A DNA stretch of 53,656 nucleotides from Actinophytocola sp. (GTDB lineage: Bacteria > Actinomycetota > Actinomycetes > Mycobacteriales > Pseudonocardiaceae), in assembly GCF_009379765.1 (NCBI RefSeq), contig NZ_WHTD01000040.1:1-53656 (forward strand), in the 5' to 3' direction. Position numbers and translations under genes: made by a program. Every line of letters begins with the position of its first letter. Within the stretch, counting starts at the first letter, position 1. Under the pieces are notes generated by a model that was not told where the DNA came from, made no database searches, and saw only the letters and a program-made list of their open reading frames with translations. Shown here one piece after another: positions 1-8,584 of the stretch.

Positions 1-122
1 ACAACCCCGAAAGGACCCCGAAGCAGCCGACACCACAGCAGGTCGGCGGCACACTCACGCCCATCCCCCGAAACACCCAAACCAAGATCGACAAAATCAA
101 GACAAGATCAAATGGCTATTGC
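1..122. mobile_element. probable insertion-sequence end, truncated by window start
   Basis: No gene is recognisable in the first 136 bases. This stretch is less GC-rich than its surroundings. Read on the minus strand its inner end is GCAATAGCCATTTGATCTTG (from 122 leftward), which shares GCAAT, GCCA and the 12-mer ATTTGATCTTGT with the left end of the IS4-type remnant near 51,075. The rest of the element would lie left of the window. The transposase itself is not visible, so this rests on the terminal similarity only. Confidence 0.35.
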
Positions 123-136
123 ATGAAAGGCCGAGG

Positions 137-1288
137 CTAGTCCATGCCCATCGCGCGGAGGAGGGTGCGGAACTTCGCGCTCGTCTCGGCGAGCTCCAGG
201 TGCGGTTGGGACGCGGGCATGATGCCGCCGCCCGCGTAGAGGGTGACCGTCGAGCGGGCGCCGGGGGCGGGCTCGGCGATCTCCGCACACCGGATGCCCA
301 CGACCCACTGGCCGTCGCCGTCGGCGTCGCACCAGCCGATCGCACCCGCGTAGAAACCGCGGTCGAACGGCTCGATCTCGGCGATCGTGGCCTTCGCCCG
401 GTCGAACGGCCGCCCGCACACCGCCGGGGTGGGGTGCAGCGCGCACGCGAGCCGCAGCGAGGAGATGCCCGGGTCGATGAGCTCGCCGGTGAGCCGCGTG
501 GACAGGTGCCACACGGCCGACGTGCTGATCAGCGACGGCCCGTCCGGCACGGTCAGCGTCCGGCAGAACGGGCGCAGCGCCTCGACGACCGTCTCGATGA
601 CCACCCGGTGCTCATCGATGTCCTTGGCGGACGCGGCGAGCTCCTCGGCGGCCAGGCGGTCCTGCTCGGGGTCGGGGTGGCGCGGGATCGTCCCGGCGAG
701 CGGGTTGGCGACCACGACCGGGCCGGTGCGCGACAGCAGCATCTCCGGGGTGGCGCCGACCAGCGTGCGCCGGCCGCCGGCCGCGGGCAGGTCGACGGCG
801 TAGGTGTAGCCGGTGGCGTTGTCGGCGGCGAGGTTGGCGAGCAGCGGGCCCACGGCGACCGGGCCGGCCAGGTGCAGCCGCAGCGCCCTGGCCAGCACGA
901 CCTTGTCCAGCTCGCCGGCCCGCAGCCGCTCGACGGCCTTGGCCACGCCGCGCTCGTGGTCGGCGGGCCCCGGCACCGGAACCGTCTCGACCACGGCGGG
1001 CACCGCGGGCCGGTCGATTCCCGTGGGGTGGATGGGGCCGGACCAGCGCACCGTTCGGGGCAGGACGACGTGCGGTGCGGACGCCGAGCCGACGGAGCAG
1101 TCGAAGGGCAGCGCGCCGACGGCGACCGGGGCGTCGGAGTCCACCAGGAGCTTCGTCACCTTGGCGGCCAGCTCGTCCGGGTCGGGCTCGGTGACGACGT
1201 TCTGCACCCCGGTCGCCAGCAGCGCGCGCGACGGGGACGCCAGGAGGAACGAGCCGGGTCTGTAGTCCGCGATCAGCCCAAGGGTCAC
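137..1288 (-). CDS. isochorismate synthase (MenF/EntC/DhbC family)
   Basis: This 383-residue protein should convert chorismate to isochorismate, the entry step to menaquinone or to salicylate/2,3-dihydroxybenzoate siderophores. Characteristic blocks of the chorismate-binding fold are present: AVERLRAGELDKVVLARAL, TPEMLLSRTG, LAGTIPR, HRVVIETVVEAL, HPTPAVCGRP, GFYAGAIGW and a C-terminal GGGIM. The HPTPAVCG block favours isochorismate synthase over anthranilate or aminodeoxychorismate synthase. The start is GTG (VTLGLIADY). No menaquinone or siderophore biosynthesis genes lie beside it, so which pathway it feeds cannot be decided here. A strong hairpin separates it from mihF upstream on the same strand. 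Confidence 0.88.
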   Translation of the reverse strand: MTLGLIADYRPGSFLLASPSRALLATGVQNVVTEPDPDELAAKVTKLLVDSDAPVAVGALPFDCSVGSASAPHVVLPRTVRWSGPIHPTGIDRPAVPAVVETVPVPGPADHERGVAKAVERLRAGELDKVVLARALRLHLAGPVAVGPLLANLAADNATGYTYAVDLPAAGGRRTLVGATPEMLLSRTGPVVVANPLAGTIPRHPDPEQDRLAAEELAASAKDIDEHRVVIETVVEALRPFCRTLTVPDGPSLISTSAVWHLSTRLTGELIDPGISSLRLACALHPTPAVCGRPFDRAKATIAEIEPFDRGFYAGAIGWCDADGDGQWVVGIRCAEIAEPAPGARSTVTLYAGGGIMPASQPHLELAETSAKFRTLLRAMGMD

Positions 1289-1374
1289 GTCCCCATCATG
1301 CCCACGCGGATGGCCCGCAAACTCCCCGCGAGCGGGAGATTTTGAACACGTTCAGAGTCGATCGTGGATACAGA

Positions 1375-1415
1375 AGGGCCCGCCGGCAGCCACCAGGTGG
1401 CTGCCGACGGGCCCT
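1375..1415 (-). terminator. hairpin terminator downstream of mihF
   Basis: AGGGCCCGCCGGCAGCCACC (1375-1394) pairs with 1396-1415 over 20 positions with a single mismatch. It sits 12 bases after the mihF stop and before the isochorismate synthase start. There is no clear U-run, as is common for actinobacterial terminators. Confidence 0.75.
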
Positions 1416-1427
1416 GACCTCGAATTT

Positions 1428-1739
1428 CTAGTTCAGCGCGTCGATCAGCGCGGAACGCTGACGGTCGCCGAGACCGGCGGCACGCCGGTCCGGGTCGATG
1501 CCGGCCTGCTCCAGCAGGGCGGCGACCTTCACCGCGCCGAGGCCGGGTACGGCCTTGAGCAACGCTGCGACCTTGGTCTTGCCTACGGTCTTGTTGTCCT
1601 TGGCACGCCCGAGCACCGACGCGATGGTCTGCTTACCGGACTTGATCGACGCCAACAGCTCGGACCGCGCCTTGCGCGCCTCCGCAGCCTTGGCCAGCGC
1701 GTCAGCGCGCTGCTCTGGAGTCAACGTGGGCAGAGCCAC
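1428..1739 (-). CDS. mihF: actinobacterial integration host factor, mIHF
   Basis: This 103-residue protein has the VALPTLTPEQRADALAKAAE start and the basic KARSELLASIK region typical of mycobacterial-type integration host factor. That is a nucleoid-associated DNA-binding protein essential in several actinobacteria and unrelated to the HU-like IHF of enterics. A helix-two-turn-helix segment follows (VPGLGAVKVAALLEQAGI). I chose GTG at 1739 because AAGGAAGG lies just upstream and homologues begin with this ALPTLTPEQR block; an ATG 18 codons further upstream would add an unconserved tail. Genes of this family are usually highly expressed and autonomously transcribed, which fits the strong hairpin after the stop. 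Confidence 0.93.
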   Translation of the reverse strand: MALPTLTPEQRADALAKAAEARKARSELLASIKSGKQTIASVLGRAKDNKTVGKTKVAALLKAVPGLGAVKVAALLEQAGIDPDRRAAGLGDRQRSALIDALN

Positions 1740-2010
1740 CGTGGTGATCCTTCCTTGCTCGACTGCTTGGCTGGTCCGCGGCGTGGCCAACATCCCAGGT
1801 CGACCCTGGAACGTGCCCCGCGGTGCCGCGACCCAGTAAACACATCAACGCGCACGAACATACGCGCGACACGCGCATTCTTCTCGGCGAAACCGCAGGT
1901 GACCCACGTTCTGGGGGACTGACACGCTGCGTTACCCATGTCCAGATGTGCCATTTCGGCACTACTGTTCGGCTCGAGACGCCACCAGTCACCAGGGAGC
2001 TTGAACAGCG
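1740..2010. other. divergent intergenic region between mihF and the acyl-CoA ligase
   Basis: These 271 bases hold the promoters of both divergent genes. AAGGAAGG serves mihF at the left edge and GGGAG serves the ligase at about 1996-2000. The centre contains alternating GCGCG runs (about 1862-1878). I see no convincing -10/-35 pair and no open reading frame with a plausible product. Confidence 0.6.
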
Positions 2011-3645
2011 ATGTTGGGCACCATGCAGGACGGTCAACTGTCCATCGCCAACCTGTTGCGCCACGGTAGCCGGGTCCACGCGACCGCCGAGGTCGTGACC
2101 TGGACCGGAACCGGTTCCCGCCGGGCCACCTACACCGAGGTGGCGCGCGAGGCGGCCAAGCTCGCGCACGCGCTGCGCGGCCTCGGCGTGACCTCCGACC
2201 AGCGCATCGGCACGTTCATGTGGAACAACAACGAGCACCTGGTGGCCTACCTCGCGGTGCCCGCGATGGGCGCGGTGCTGCACACGCTCAACATCCGGCT
2301 GTTCCCCGAGCAGCTCACCTACGTGGCCAACCACGCCGAGGACCACGTGGTGCTGGTCGACGGCACGCTGGTGCCGCTCCTGGCGAAGGTCCTGCCGACC
2401 TTCGACACGGTCAAGCACGTGGTGGTCGTCAACGGTGACGCGAGCACGGTGCAGGCACCCGACGGGGTGACCGTGCACTCGTACGCGGAGCTGCTCGCCG
2501 ACCAGCCGGACGAGTTCGAGTGGCCGGCCGTGGACGAGAACTCGGCGGCGGCCATGTGCTACACGTCCGGCACCACGGGTGACCCGAAGGGCGTCGTCTA
2601 CACCCACCGGTCGATCTGGCTGCACTCGATGCAGGTGTGCATGACCGACTCGATGGCGCTGGCCCAGTCCGACCGGGCGCTGGTGATCGTGCCGCAGTTC
2701 CACGCCATGTCGTGGGGCCTGCCCTACGCCGCGCTGATGGTCGGCGCGTCGCTGATCATGCCGGACCGGTTCCTGCAGCCCGAGCCGCTGGCCGCGATGA
2801 TCGCGGCGGAGAGGCCGACGATGGCCGGCGCGGTGCCGACGATCTGGCAGGGCCTGCTCGCGTTGCTGAAGCAGCGGCCGCAGGACCTGGCGCCGCTCAC
2901 CCGCGCGGTGGTCGGCGGGTCGGCGTGCCCGCCGGCGCTGATGGCGGCCTTCGACGAGCTCGGCGTGACGATCATCCATGCCTGGGGCATGACCGAGACG
3001 TCGCCGCTGGGCAGCGTGTCCCGGCCGCCGGCAGGGGTGTCGGGCGACGAGGAGTGGCAGTACCGGATCCTGCAGGGCCGGTTCCCGGGGTCGGTCCGCG
3101 CCCGCCTCATGGCCGACGACGGCACCCAGCTGCCGTGGGACAACGAGGCGGTCGGCGAGCTCGAAGTGGCCGGGCCGTGGGTGGCCGCGGCGTACTACCG
3201 GGTCGCCGAGGGCGAGGAGGGCTCGGAGAAGTTCCACGACGGCTGGCTGCGCACGGGTGACGTCGGTGCGATCACGCCGGACGGGTTCCTGCGGCTCACC
3301 GACCGGTCGAAGGACATCATCAAGTCCGGTGGCGAGTGGATCTCGTCGGTGGACCTGGAGAACCAGGTGATGGCGCACCCGGCGGTGGCGGAGGCCGCGG
3401 TGATCGGCGTGCCGGACGAGAAGTGGTCGGAGCGGCCGCTGGTGGCCGTCGTGCTGGCCGAGGGCCAGTCGGCCACACCGGACGAGCTGCGCTCGTTCCT
3501 CGCGGCGAAGGTCGCGAAGTGGCAGCTGCCGGAGAACTGGACCTTCATCGACGAGGTGCCGAAGACGAGCGTCGGCAAGTTCGACAAGAAGCGCCTGCGC
3601 GCGGCGGCGGCCGGGGGCGAGCTCGACATCGCGCACCTGTCGTGA
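2011..3645 (+). CDS. fatty-acid--CoA ligase (ANL superfamily)
   Basis: This 544-residue adenylate-forming enzyme should activate a medium- or long-chain fatty acid with ATP and load it on CoA. The P-loop-like motif YTSGTTGDPKG is at about residues 184-194. WGMTETSP comes later, GWLRTGDVG marks the hinge region, DRSKDIIKSGGEWIS follows, and the C-terminal catalytic lysine lies in GKFDKK. Full length matches the family. The ATG at 2011 has GGGAG ten bases upstream; an internal ATG four codons later is less well spaced. The stop codon overlaps the start of a hotdog thioesterase (GTGA), so the two are translationally coupled and probably act on the same acyl-CoA pool. Chain-length specificity cannot be read from the sequence. 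Confidence 0.92.
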   Translation: MLGTMQDGQLSIANLLRHGSRVHATAEVVTWTGTGSRRATYTEVAREAAKLAHALRGLGVTSDQRIGTFMWNNNEHLVAYLAVPAMGAVLHTLNIRLFPEQLTYVANHAEDHVVLVDGTLVPLLAKVLPTFDTVKHVVVVNGDASTVQAPDGVTVHSYAELLADQPDEFEWPAVDENSAAAMCYTSGTTGDPKGVVYTHRSIWLHSMQVCMTDSMALAQSDRALVIVPQFHAMSWGLPYAALMVGASLIMPDRFLQPEPLAAMIAAERPTMAGAVPTIWQGLLALLKQRPQDLAPLTRAVVGGSACPPALMAAFDELGVTIIHAWGMTETSPLGSVSRPPAGVSGDEEWQYRILQGRFPGSVRARLMADDGTQLPWDNEAVGELEVAGPWVAAAYYRVAEGEEGSEKFHDGWLRTGDVGAITPDGFLRLTDRSKDIIKSGGEWISSVDLENQVMAHPAVAEAAVIGVPDEKWSERPLVAVVLAEGQSATPDELRSFLAAKVAKWQLPENWTFIDEVPKTSVGKFDKKRLRAAAAGGELDIAHLS

Positions 3646-4046
3646 CGTCCTCTTCGGACGCGACCACGTCGCTGCACGAGATGGTCCCGTTCGCCGGGAC
3701 GCTCGGGATCGAGATGCTCTCGTCGGGGCCGTCGGAGGTCCGCGGCCGGGTGGCGTGGGCGGAGCCGCTGTGCACGGTCGGCGGCGCGCTGAACGGCGGC
3801 GTGATCATGGCGCTGGCGGACAACACCGGGGCGCTGTGCGCGTTCCTCAACCTGCCCGACGGCTCCGGCGGGACGACCACGATCGAGTCGAAGACCAACT
3901 TCCTGCGTGCGATACGCGACGGCCACGCGACGGCGATCTCGAGACCCCTGCACACGGGACGCCGTTTCGTGGTGGTGGAGACGGACGTGGTCGACGACGA
4001 GGAACGCCTGGTGGCAAGGGTGACCCAGACCCAGGCGGTGCTGTAG
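3642..4046 (+). CDS. hotdog-fold thioesterase, PaaI family
   Basis: This 134-residue protein carries the PaaI-type hotdog signature GGALNGGVIMALADNTGA followed by TTTIESKTNFLRA, and should hydrolyse acyl-CoA thioesters. Its GTG start at 3642 overlaps the TGA of the upstream acyl-CoA ligase by four bases, which decides the start and implies coupled translation. The position usually held by His in HGGVIFALAD is Asn here, seen also in other members. An activator and a hydrolase of acyl-CoA in one operon would let the cell adjust its free-acid/CoA-ester balance; that role is inferred. Confidence 0.87.
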   Translation: MTSSSDATTSLHEMVPFAGTLGIEMLSSGPSEVRGRVAWAEPLCTVGGALNGGVIMALADNTGALCAFLNLPDGSGGTTTIESKTNFLRAIRDGHATAISRPLHTGRRFVVVETDVVDDEERLVARVTQTQAVL

Positions 4047-4142
4047 CGGGGTGCCGCTTTCGCGGGGTAACCCCGGAGGGTGACGCCGTCAAGCCCCGAA
4101 GGGACTAGACCAAACGGGCGACAAGTGCCGGCCGGGGTAGGT

Positions 4143-4715
4143 ATGGTCGCGTCCGTGCCGGACCCGAACTCGCGCGGCAGGAGGCGCAAGCTCAACGCCA
4201 CGTCCTACGTCGTCCTTGGCATGCTCAGCCACTCACCGGCCACGAGCTACGACCTCAAACAGTGGGTGGCCAACACCATCGGCAACTTCTGGGCCTTCGC
4301 GCACTCGCAGCTCTACGACGAACCCGCGCGCCTCGTCGCCGACGGGCTGGTCAGCGAGACCGTCGAGGAGGGCGGTCGCCGCAAGCGCACCTACGAGATC
4401 CTCCCCGCCGGCCGCGACGCCCTGAGCGAGTGGCTCTCCGGCACGACGACCGAGCAGACCGAGGTCCGCGACCTCGGCCTGCTGAAGCTCTTCTTCGCCA
4501 ACTTCGGCGACCGCGACGACCTGCTCAGGCTCGCGCGCGACCGGCACGAGTCGCACAGGTCGCGTGCCGACAGCTACACCGAGCAGCGCGCGGAGCTCGT
4601 CGACTACGCCGACCGCTGGCAGGTCAAGACGATCGAGCTCGGCATCCGTTACGAGCGCTGCGTCGAGCAGTTCTGGGCGGACTTCGTCGCCGAGCTGGAG
4701 GAAGAGCAGCCGTAA
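4143..4715 (+). CDS. PadR-family transcriptional regulator
   Basis: The product has 190 residues from the ATG at 4143. The N-terminal winged helix begins at NATSYVVLGMLSHSPATSYDLK and continues through FWAFAHSQLYDEPARLVADGLV and GRRKRTYEILPAGRDALSEWL, the standard PadR domain. A C-terminal helical dimerisation segment (LLRLARDRHESHRSRADSY) follows. Larger forms from upstream starts would add an unconserved tail. GTG at 4155 is an alternative start. The next gene, a secreted protease-like protein, starts 40 bases downstream behind an inverted repeat (4740-4755), a plausible target for this regulator. PadR proteins usually repress and respond to small phenolic or lipophilic ligands; no ligand can be inferred. 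Confidence 0.88.
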   Translation: MVASVPDPNSRGRRRKLNATSYVVLGMLSHSPATSYDLKQWVANTIGNFWAFAHSQLYDEPARLVADGLVSETVEEGGRRKRTYEILPAGRDALSEWLSGTTTEQTEVRDLGLLKLFFANFGDRDDLLRLARDRHESHRSRADSYTEQRAELVDYADRWQVKTIELGIRYERCVEQFWADFVAELEEEQP

Positions 4716-4739
4716 GCTGTTTACATACCGGCGCTCTCG

Positions 4740-4755
4740 GGTGAAAATTCTCACC
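4740..4755. promoter_or_regulatory. inverted repeat GGTGA-N6-TCACC, candidate operator
   Basis: GGTGAAAATTCTCACC is a 5+5 bp perfect inverted repeat around an AT-rich centre in otherwise GC-rich DNA. It ends immediately before the ATG of the secreted C39-type protein and lies 24 bases after the padR stop. It could be a PadR operator or a translational control element; there is no direct evidence for either. Confidence 0.35.
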
Positions 4756-6054
4756 ATGCAGCTCAAGGCCCTCACCCTGCTGGCCGCGATCGCCCTGACG
4801 CTGTCCGCCATGCCGGCGGCCGCGGCCGAGCCCACAGACCACAACGCACCCGACAGCACCACCGACCCGGCACCGGTCGACTTCCACCAGTGGCGCTCCG
4901 CCCGCGACTTCCACAGCGGCCGCGCCGACGGCCTGCGCCCGGCACCCGGCGGCGGCCTGCGGATCGGCCGCCCGGCCGGCACGGTCGAGCACACCGAGCC
5001 CGACCTCGGCACCACCCGCACCTACGAGTACGGCAGCTGGACCTCGCCGTCCTACCGGCAAGGCTTCGGCGCGACGCAGCTCGTCGCGTCGTGGAACGCG
5101 CGGACACCAGACGACACCTGGCTACAGGTCGAGATGCGGGGCCGCACGGCCACCGGCGCCACGACCACCTGGTACGTCATGGGCCGCTGGGCGCTCGGCG
5201 ACGAGGACGTCATCCGCACGACCGTCCCCGACCAGGAGGACGCGAGCGGCTTCGTCGACGTCGACACGTTCGTCGCCAACTCCGGCGTCACCCTGCGCTC
5301 CTACCAGTTGCGCGTCACGCTCTACCGCGAGGCCGGCACGAGCGTCTCCCCCCGGCTCGGCATGGTCGGCGCGATGACCTCGGCCATCCCGGACCGGTTC
5401 ACCGTCCCGACCAGCCCGTCGGCCGGCGCGTGGGGCCGCGAGCTGCCCGTGCCGCGCTTCTCGCAGAACATCCACAGCGGCGAGTACCCGCAGTACGGCG
5501 GGGGCGGTGAGGCCTGGTGCAGCCCGACCTCCACCGCGATGGTCGTGAAGTACTGGGGCCGCGGACCCAGCGCGGAGGACATGTCCTGGGTCGATCCGTC
5601 CTATCAGGACCCACAGGTCGACCACGCGGCCCGGTTCATCTACGACAAGGACTACGACGGCACCGGCAACTGGCCGTTCAACACCGCCTACGCCGCGAGC
5701 TTCGGCCTGGCCGGGCACATCACCCGGCTCGGCTCGCTCGCCGACGTGGAGCGCTACATCCGGGCCGGCATCCCGGTGATCACCTCGCAGTCGTTCCTGG
5801 CGTCCGAGCTCGACGGCGCCGGCTACGGCACGGCCGGGCACATCATGGTGATCGTCGGCTTCACCGAGGACGGCGACGTCATCGCCAACGACCCGGCGTC
5901 GAGCAGCGACGACGCGGTGCGCAACGTCTACAAGCGCGAGCAGTTCGAGACGATCTGGCTGCGCACGAAGCGCGTCAACGCGAGCGGCGGCATCTCCAGC
6001 GGCTCGGGCGGCATCGCCTACATCATCGCGCCGCCCGGGAAACACCTGCCCTAG
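4756..6054 (+). CDS. secreted C39-like cysteine peptidase domain protein
   Basis: This 432-residue exported protein has a Sec signal peptide (MQLKALTLLAAIALTLSAMPAAAA, cleavage near AAA-EP). The middle region (about 60-215) is beta-rich, and a C-terminal papain-like domain of the peptidase C39-like type starts near residue 230. The candidate catalytic Cys255 lies in EAWCSPTSTAMV, His362 in AGHIMVIVGF and Asp379 in ANDPAS. These C39-like proteins are single-domain enzymes without the ABC transporter of bacteriocin exporters, and their substrates are mostly unknown. ATG 4756 was chosen over an in-frame GTG at 4741, which has no ribosome site; both give a workable signal peptide. The padR gene directly upstream may control it. 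Confidence 0.85.
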   Translation: MQLKALTLLAAIALTLSAMPAAAAEPTDHNAPDSTTDPAPVDFHQWRSARDFHSGRADGLRPAPGGGLRIGRPAGTVEHTEPDLGTTRTYEYGSWTSPSYRQGFGATQLVASWNARTPDDTWLQVEMRGRTATGATTTWYVMGRWALGDEDVIRTTVPDQEDASGFVDVDTFVANSGVTLRSYQLRVTLYREAGTSVSPRLGMVGAMTSAIPDRFTVPTSPSAGAWGRELPVPRFSQNIHSGEYPQYGGGGEAWCSPTSTAMVVKYWGRGPSAEDMSWVDPSYQDPQVDHAARFIYDKDYDGTGNWPFNTAYAASFGLAGHITRLGSLADVERYIRAGIPVITSQSFLASELDGAGYGTAGHIMVIVGFTEDGDVIANDPASSSDDAVRNVYKREQFETIWLRTKRVNASGGISSGSGGIAYIIAPPGKHLP

Positions 6055-6064
6055 CCTCGACCGG

Positions 6065-7153
6065 GTGACGTTCACCGACCAGGACTACCCGGCCGTGCCC
6101 TATCCAGGGGCACGGCCGGGTTGTTCCTTCGTGCACGACGACGCCACCGGCCACCCGCTGCGGCCCGACCACGGCACGCCGTCCGGCTGGCGGCTCGAGG
6201 ACGGCCGCGACCTCGACCAGTGGCTCGCCGAGCGGGGCGCGAAGCCGCTGACCGAGCGGGTTCCGCTGCTCTGCTACGGCTCGAACGCGTGCCCGTCGAA
6301 GCTCACCTGGCTGCGCGGCACGCTCGGTCTGCCCGGCCCCGCGGTGCTGCTCCGCGCCCGGTGCACGGGCCTCGCCGCGGTGTGGGCCGCGGGGTTGCGC
6401 GTCGTCGACGACCAGCGGCCGGCAACGCTCGCCGCCATGCCGGGTGTGGCCGAGGTGCACGCGGTCTGGCTCGCCACCCCCGAGCAGGTCCGGGTGCTCG
6501 ACCGGTGCGAGGGCCGGAACAGCCGCTACCGGCTCGGCCACGTCACCACCGGCGAGGTGCGGCTCGACGACGGCGCGCTGCTGGACCGCCCGCTCGCCTA
6601 CGTCGCCGCGCCGGGCGGCACCGGGCGGACCGTCCGCCACCCGCTGCTGGTCGGCGGCCGGCCGGTGCGTTGCGCGGAGGTCCCGCAGGCGGCCGCGGCG
6701 GCGCTGGCCGGCGAGCCGGCGCCGAGCGACGGCCTGTCGCTGCTCGTCGTCGACGGCGCGCCGGTGCCCGAGGACCATCCACCCCGGCTGTTCGTCTACG
6801 GCACGCTGCGGCCCGGCGCGTCGCACTGGCCGATGCTCGAGCCGCACGCCGCCGGCGAACCGCGCCGGGCGAGCCTGCGGGGCACGCTGTTCGACACCGG
6901 GCGCGGCTACCCCGCGCTGCGCCTGGGCGACGGACCGGGCGTCTCCGGCTGGGTGGTGGAGCTCGCCCGGCCGGCCGCCGCTTTGTCCACTGTGGACGAG
7001 TACGAGGGCGAGGAGTACCACCGGGTCCGGGTGACGCTCGCCGGCGGCGCGGTCGCCTGGACGTATGTCTGGATCGACCCGATCGACGGAATGCCCGCGC
7101 TCAGCACGCCGTGGGGCGCAACCCGACCGGCGCCCGGACGTCTCTTCTGGTAG
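6065..7153 (+). CDS. tandem gamma-glutamylcyclotransferase-like (GGCT/AIG2) protein
   Basis: This 362-residue protein has two copies of the GGCT-like fold. The first begins with LLCYGSNACPSKL (YGSN at 71-74) and contains VRVLDRCEG. The second begins with LFVYGTLRPG (about 241-250) and contains STVDEYEGEEYHR, the typical acidic catalytic region. Such enzymes cyclise gamma-glutamyl amines or release 5-oxoproline. Each half resembles a complete single-domain enzyme, so this is a fusion or internal duplication of two divergent domains. A start/anchor segment of about 65 residues precedes domain one. The start is GTG at 6065, ten bases after the previous stop. Substrate unknown. Confidence 0.8.
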   Translation: MTFTDQDYPAVPYPGARPGCSFVHDDATGHPLRPDHGTPSGWRLEDGRDLDQWLAERGAKPLTERVPLLCYGSNACPSKLTWLRGTLGLPGPAVLLRARCTGLAAVWAAGLRVVDDQRPATLAAMPGVAEVHAVWLATPEQVRVLDRCEGRNSRYRLGHVTTGEVRLDDGALLDRPLAYVAAPGGTGRTVRHPLLVGGRPVRCAEVPQAAAAALAGEPAPSDGLSLLVVDGAPVPEDHPPRLFVYGTLRPGASHWPMLEPHAAGEPRRASLRGTLFDTGRGYPALRLGDGPGVSGWVVELARPAAALSTVDEYEGEEYHRVRVTLAGGAVAWTYVWIDPIDGMPALSTPWGATRPAPGRLFW

Positions 7154-7184
7154 GACCGGTAAGCGAAACCGGGAGGTGATCGCC

Positions 7185-7802
7185 GTGGTCCGGCGTATCC
7201 GGGTGGCCACCGTCGTGGTCGTGGGTCTGGTCGCGCTGCTGAGCGCGTGCGGCAACCAACCGGAGTCCACAGGAGACAGTCGGACGACGGCTCCGGTGCC
7301 CACCACCACACCGTCCCTGCCGTCGGCCACCACCGCGCCCGCGCCGGGCGCCAGCGGCACCGAGAGCGCGCCGCCCGGCCGGGGCACCAGGTGCACCGCG
7401 CAGGACCTGCGGGGCGTCGTACAGCCCGAGGACGCGGCGGCCGGCAACCGGTACGCCCGGCTCGTGGTCACCAACAAGAGCGACGCGGAGTGCACCCTCT
7501 ACGGCTACGGCGGCCTGCAGTTCGTCGACGGCAACGGAAAGCCGACGCCGACCGACCTCACCCGCCGGCCCGACCCCGGCCCGAGCCTCGTCACGCTGAA
7601 GCCCGGTGCGACCGCGGCCAAGAAGCTGCACTGGGGCGTGGTGCCGAGCGGGAACGAGCCGGTGAGCGGCCCGTGCCAGCCGCCGTCGGCCGGCATCCGG
7701 ATCATCCCGCCCGACGACACCGAGTCGTTTACGGTGAAGTTCGACTTCGGCTCCGTCTGTGCCGCCGGCCATATCGAGGGCAGCGCGTACTTCGAGAACT
7801 AG
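7185..7802 (+). CDS. DUF4232-type lipoprotein
   Basis: This 205-residue protein has a lipoprotein signal: VVRRIRVATVVVVGLVALLSAC, with lipobox LLSAC at about residues 16-20. A Thr/Pro/Ser-rich linker reaches to about residue 65. The C-terminal domain (RCTAQDLRG to the end) has the ARLVVTNKSDAECTLYGYGGLQF pattern of DUF4232, a beta-sandwich found on actinobacterial envelope lipoproteins. The GTG at 7185 is preceded by GGGAGGTGATC, which decides the start. Function is unknown; a surface-exposed binding or structural role is likely. It is followed after 13 bases by a dienelactone hydrolase. Confidence 0.85.
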   Translation: MVRRIRVATVVVVGLVALLSACGNQPESTGDSRTTAPVPTTTPSLPSATTAPAPGASGTESAPPGRGTRCTAQDLRGVVQPEDAAAGNRYARLVVTNKSDAECTLYGYGGLQFVDGNGKPTPTDLTRRPDPGPSLVTLKPGATAAKKLHWGVVPSGNEPVSGPCQPPSAGIRIIPPDDTESFTVKFDFGSVCAAGHIEGSAYFEN

Positions 7803-7815
7803 CTAACCTCGAACC

Positions 7816-8526
7816 GTGCGTACCACGATCGCGACCCAGGACGGAACGATCGACGGCTACCTCGCCGTCCCGCAGGTCGAGGTGTCCGGCCAGGGCCCGT
7901 GGCCCGGGGTGGTCGTGGTGCACGACATCACCGGCGTGTCCGACGACATCCGCGCGATCACCGACCGGTTCGCCACCGCCGGATACCTCGCGGTGGCGCC
8001 GAACCTCTTCGCCCGCGGCGGCTTCGTCCGCTGCGTGCGCGGGGTGTTCCGCGAGCTCGTGGCCGGCTCCGGCCGGACGCACGACGACCTGGACGCCGCG
8101 CGGCGGCACATCGCCGACCGGTCCGACTGCACCGGCAGGGTCGGCGTCGTCGGGTTCTGCATGGGCGGCGGGTTCGCCCTGCTCGCCGCCACCCGGGCGT
8201 TCGACGCCAGTGCGCCCTACTACGGGGAGCTGCCGGCCGATCTGTCCGTTCTGGACGGCGCGTGCCCGGTCGTGGCGAGCTTCGGCCGGCGCGACCCGGC
8301 GCCGGCGATGAAGGGCGCGGCCGGCCGGCTCACCCACGCGCTGCGCGAGTACGCCGTGCCGCACGACGTCAAGGAGTACCCCGAGGCGGGCCACTCGTTC
8401 GCCAACCGGTTCGCGCCCGGGCCGCTGAACGCGCTGCTCAGGGTGCCCGGTATCGCCTACCACCACGAGTCCAGCGAGGACGCTTGGCGGCGGGTGCTGG
8501 CGTTCTTCGCCACCCATCTCCGCTGA
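7816..8526 (+). CDS. dienelactone hydrolase family protein
   Basis: This 236-residue alpha/beta hydrolase has nucleophile Cys115 in GFCMGGG, the dienelactone hydrolase variant of the usual GxSxG. The acid is probably in FGRRDPAP and the catalytic His in EAGHSFANRF. HDITGVSDDIRAITDRFATAGY near the N terminus is also typical. Classical members open dienelactones in chlorocatechol degradation, but most actinobacterial paralogues are of unknown substrate and no aromatic pathway genes are nearby. The start is GTG at 7816. It follows the lipoprotein gene closely and could be co-transcribed. Confidence 0.87.
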   Translation: MRTTIATQDGTIDGYLAVPQVEVSGQGPWPGVVVVHDITGVSDDIRAITDRFATAGYLAVAPNLFARGGFVRCVRGVFRELVAGSGRTHDDLDAARRHIADRSDCTGRVGVVGFCMGGGFALLAATRAFDASAPYYGELPADLSVLDGACPVVASFGRRDPAPAMKGAAGRLTHALREYAVPHDVKEYPEAGHSFANRFAPGPLNALLRVPGIAYHHESSEDAWRRVLAFFATHLR

Positions 8527-8584
8527 CCGACGAATTTGCCCGATCCCCTGGTTTCCGGCGAGATCACCGTGCAGGCTGTGGCGC

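Noticed and set aside
119..1345. Long plus-strand reading frame over the isochorismate synthase
   Set aside because: It is an antisense shadow with Arg/Gly-rich composition and no family motif; many similar long shadows occur because of the high GC content.
4741..4755. GTG at 4741 as start of the C39-like protein
   Set aside because: It is in frame but has no ribosome site, and the ATG at 4756 already gives a complete signal peptide.
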